From an uncultured Parvimonas sp. (lineage in GTDB: Bacteria > Bacillota > Clostridia > Tissierellales > Peptoniphilaceae): a stretch of 6,983 nucleotides of DNA. Position numbers and translations under genes: made by a program. Below the pieces are notes generated by a model. It saw only the letters and a list, made by a program, of their open reading frames with translations, did no database searches and was not told the origin of the DNA. The stretch covers positions 1 through 6,983 of the forward strand of contig CABRGI010000039.1 in NCBI GenBank assembly GCA_902470455.1, written 5' to 3'. Positions 4,583 through 6,983 of this stretch are shown in pieces; the stretch's first letter is position 1; the number at the start of each line of letters is the position of its first letter.

Positions 4583-6931
4583 CTAATAAACTATAACTCT
4601 CATTCCAACATAAGAATTACTGTAAATATATCCCATTTTACTAGGATGAACATTTACGCAACCATGTGATCCTCCCCATCTATAGTAACTACTATTTGAG
4701 AAAGCAGAAGATGGTTGCCAATTTGCGTCGTGAATTCCATATCCGCCATAGAATGGCATCCAATATTGAACCCATGAAGCATATCCCGGACCTATTAATA
4801 TCCTTGAATATTCTTTTGAAAGCACTCTGAAATTTCCTCTTACAGTAGGGCTTGAAGGTTTCCCACTTACAATACCGATTTTAGAAATTATTCTTCCATC
4901 CCTAACAAGCCATAATTTTTGATCACTTAAACTTATAACTATAAAGTCGCCATTTACATAACAACTTCTACCTGTTTTTTTAGATTTCCAAACACCATCT
5001 GTAACATACCAATCAGAATCTGCTAAATCTACTTCTTCTCCATCTAAATAAGATTTCCCATTGTAATATCCATTAGCATATTTCCCCTTTACAAAATATC
5101 TTCTTCCGTTACCATCTACTCCAAAACCTGTAAGTTTTTTCCCGTCTACAAAGAAGTACCAATCGTATCCATCATCATACCAACCATTTGCAATCTTACC
5201 TTCTCCATAGAAAACACCCTTAATATAAGCATTAGCATACTTTCCTTCTATAAAATACATCTCTCCATTGCCATCTACAGCTTTTCCCGTATACTTTTTA
5301 CCATCTTTGAAGAAATACCACGTAAAGCCATCATCATACCAACCATTTGCAGGACTTAAATTTTCATCATAAAATATTCCATTTACATAAGTTCTTCCTT
5401 TTGACTCCAAACCATTTTTATATAATTTGCCATTATATATTCCATTGGCATATTTTCCTTTTATAAAATATCTTTTTCCATTTGCATCTACACCATAACC
5501 TGTATACTTTTTACCTTTTTGGAAAAAATACCATGCAGTTCCGTCATCACACCACCAATTGGCAATCTTACCTTCTCTATAAAAAAGTCCGTCTATATAA
5601 GTATTTGCATATTTACCTTTCACAAAATACATTTCACCGTTTCCATCTACGGCTTTTCCTGTATATTTTTTACCATCTTTAAAGAAATACCATGCAGTTC
5701 CATCATCATACCAACCACTTGCAGGTTTTATATTTTCATCATAAAATATTCCATTTACATAAGTTTGTCCTTTTGACTCCAAACCATTTTTATATAATTT
5801 TCCATTATATACTCCATTGGCATATTTCCCGTTTACAAAATATCTTTTTCCGTTAGCATCTATTCCATAACCATTATGCTTTATACCTTTTTGGAAAAAA
5901 TACCAATCATTTCCATCATCACACCACCAGTTTGCAATTTTTCCTTCAGAATAAAATATATCATCTATATAAGCATTGGCATATTTTCCATTTAAAAAAT
6001 ATCTCTTTCCATTAGCATCTATTCCATAGCCCTTATGTTTTTTACCTTTTTGGAAGAAATACCAATCATTTCCGTCATCACACCACCAATTAGCAAGCTT
6101 CCCATCCTTATAAAAAATTCCATCTACATAAGTATTCGCATATTTACCTTTCACAAAATACATTTCACCGTTTCCATCTACGGCTTTTCCTGTATATTTT
6201 TTACCATCTTTAAAGAAATACCATGCAGTTCCATCATCATACCAACCACTTGCAGGTTTTATATTTTCATCATAAAATATTCCATTTACATAAGTTTGTC
6301 CTTTTGACTCCAAACCATTTTTATATAATTTTCCATTATATACTCCATTAGCATATTTTCCGTTTACAAAATATCTTTTTCCGTTTCCATCTACACCATA
6401 ACCATTATGTTTTTTACCGTTTTGGAAGAAATACCATGCATTTCCGTCATCGCACCACCAATTAGAAAGTTTTCCATCCTTATAAAAAAATCCATCCACA
6501 TAAGTATTCGCATATTTCCCATTAATAAAATACATCTCGCCGTTTCCATCTACAGCTTTTCCTGTATATTTTTTACCATCTTTAAAGAAATACCATGCTT
6601 TCCCATCATCATGCCAACCATTTGCAGGTTTTCCATCAGAAGCATAAAAAATTCCATCTAAATAAACATTTGTTGAAACATTTCCATTTTTATATAAGAT
6701 GCCATTATATACTCCATTAGCATATTTTCCATCTACAAAATATTTATTTTGATATTCACCTGTAAATTTTTTACCATTTTGGAAAAAATACTTTTCATTA
6801 ACCTCTTCTTTCCATCCATTAAAGCCTTCTGCAACGACAATGCCTTTATCTGTATACTTATTTAAAACTAATACATTTAACATAAGTAAAGACAAAACTA
6901 AAAAAATTCTTGATAAAAATTTCTTTTTCAT
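4583..6931 (-). CDS. Secreted L,D-transpeptidase (YkuD) with ten N-terminal cell-wall-binding-like repeats
   Basis: A 782-residue exported protein. Residues 1-34 form a signal peptide (MKKK, hydrophobic 9-24, probable cleavage after VVA). Residues 38-637 hold ten aromatic-rich repeats of the type (G/W)W-DDG-WYFF-GKK-G, YF-GKYAN, FY-GK, which recall choline-binding/CW repeats; the ligand is unknown. Residues 656-782 are the YkuD domain, with GIHD (His734) and SHGCVN (755-760, nucleophile Cys758). YkuD enzymes make 3-3 peptidoglycan cross-links or attach proteins to the wall, and the domain is known to need no serine. The repeats probably hold the enzyme on the cell surface. The start has GGAGGAG (6940-6934), close to the ATG. 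No promoter is evident in the remaining bases to the window edge. The stop TAG (4585-4583) abuts the glyS promoter without its own terminator. Catalytic domain call is sure; repeat function inferred. Confidence 0.93.
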   Translation of the reverse strand: MKKKFLSRIFLVLSLLMLNVLVLNKYTDKGIVVAEGFNGWKEEVNEKYFFQNGKKFTGEYQNKYFVDGKYANGVYNGILYKNGNVSTNVYLDGIFYASDGKPANGWHDDGKAWYFFKDGKKYTGKAVDGNGEMYFINGKYANTYVDGFFYKDGKLSNWWCDDGNAWYFFQNGKKHNGYGVDGNGKRYFVNGKYANGVYNGKLYKNGLESKGQTYVNGIFYDENIKPASGWYDDGTAWYFFKDGKKYTGKAVDGNGEMYFVKGKYANTYVDGIFYKDGKLANWWCDDGNDWYFFQKGKKHKGYGIDANGKRYFLNGKYANAYIDDIFYSEGKIANWWCDDGNDWYFFQKGIKHNGYGIDANGKRYFVNGKYANGVYNGKLYKNGLESKGQTYVNGIFYDENIKPASGWYDDGTAWYFFKDGKKYTGKAVDGNGEMYFVKGKYANTYIDGLFYREGKIANWWCDDGTAWYFFQKGKKYTGYGVDANGKRYFIKGKYANGIYNGKLYKNGLESKGRTYVNGIFYDENLSPANGWYDDGFTWYFFKDGKKYTGKAVDGNGEMYFIEGKYANAYIKGVFYGEGKIANGWYDDGYDWYFFVDGKKLTGFGVDGNGRRYFVKGKYANGYYNGKSYLDGEEVDLADSDWYVTDGVWKSKKTGRSCYVNGDFIVISLSDQKLWLVRDGRIISKIGIVSGKPSSPTVRGNFRVLSKEYSRILIGPGYASWVQYWMPFYGGYGIHDANWQPSSAFSNSSYYRWGGSHGCVNVHPSKMGYIYSNSYVGMRVIVY
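5607..5818 (-). repeat. Copy A of a perfect 212-bp direct repeat inside the transpeptidase gene
   Basis: By direct comparison this segment is identical, base for base, to 6138-6349, at an offset of 531 bp (177 residues, i.e. units of 53+53+71). The identity ends at single mismatches at 5606/6137 and 5819/6350, and more differences follow outside. This indicates recent duplication or gene conversion. Confidence 0.9.
6138..6349 (-). repeat. Copy B of the perfect 212-bp direct repeat
   Basis: Identical to 5607-5818. It spans the 3' part of one 71-residue unit and most of the following 53-residue unit. Confidence 0.9.
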
Positions 6932-6983
6932 AACTCCTCCTATGTAAAAATTTAAAACATATAAAAACTTAAAATTTAACTAG

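Larger units (their letters stand above)
5021..6820 (-). repeat. Ten in-frame tandem repeats of the transpeptidase (53- and 71-residue types)
   Basis: By residue the repeats run 38-103 (degenerate), 104-156, 157-227, 228-280, 281-333, 334-404, 405-457, 458-528, 529-581 and 582-about 637. Short 53-residue units usually begin GWYDDG or GWHDDG and continue WYFFKDGKKYTGKAVDGNG. Long 71-residue units begin WWCDDG and end KNGLESKG-TYVNGIFYDEN. They mostly alternate as short+long pairs of 124 residues (372 bp), with one additional short WWC-type unit at 281-333. The last unit (582-637) is a GWYDDG form ending differently. Confidence 0.93.

Noticed and set aside
5482..6661. Plus-strand open frames within the repeat region, and similar ones at 460-804, 590-784, 1406-1594, 2704-2955 and 2974-3177
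   Set aside because: They are antisense to clearly recognisable genes and have low-complexity I/F/S/L-rich translations. They repeat only because the sense gene repeats.
5021..6820. CRISPR-like array
   Set aside because: The periodic sequence is an intact reading frame with units of 159 and 213 bp encoding protein repeats. There are no short direct repeats with unique spacers.
6941..6983. Promoter for the transpeptidase gene
   Set aside because: Only 43 AT-rich bases are available before the window edge, and no convincing -35/-10 pair with correct spacing can be chosen.

Overview
This is an AT-rich window. Its Shine-Dalgarno sequences, its glycine T-box and its gene types point to a low-GC Gram-positive anaerobe (Bacillota). 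A Peptoniphilaceae-like member such as Parvimonas or Peptoniphilus is my best guess, but that is inference from gene style, not a match. Five of the six main genes lie on the minus strand. A small plus-strand gene sits at 964-1155, and a seventh gene appears to start at the left edge.

Left part (1-1250): a minus-strand arsenite methyltransferase gene (arsM) with an in-frame UGA at 198-200. Conventional calling would end the protein there at 194 residues. The frame stays open for 59 more codons to a TAG at 18-20, and the downstream peptide is the expected ArsM C-terminus. The UGA stands exactly where the family has its third arsenic-binding cysteine. A hairpin with a GGA apical loop begins 20 nt after the UGA, as expected for a bacterial SECIS element. 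I therefore read the gene as a 254-residue selenoprotein, and this is the main discovery candidate. Divergent from it is a 63-residue CxxC protein of the DUF1858 / hybrid-cluster-protein-associated redox family. It faces pepD across a bidirectional terminator.

Middle part (1251-4580): a minus-strand operon, glycyl-tRNA synthetase -> glutaredoxin-like CPDC protein -> PepD-type dipeptidase. It is preceded by a strong promoter and a complete glycine T-box riboswitch with terminator and antiterminator. Both internal junctions have the same layout, in which the upstream TAG stop is part of the next gene's AGGAGG ribosome binding site. Translation of tRNA-Gly synthetase, redox protein and peptidase is therefore probably coupled and responsive to glycine-tRNA charging.

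Right part (4583-6931): a 782-residue secreted L,D-transpeptidase. It has a signal peptide, ten aromatic-rich cell-wall-binding-like repeats in a higher-order pattern, and a C-terminal YkuD catalytic domain. Its stop codon lies two bases from the glyS promoter and no terminator separates them.
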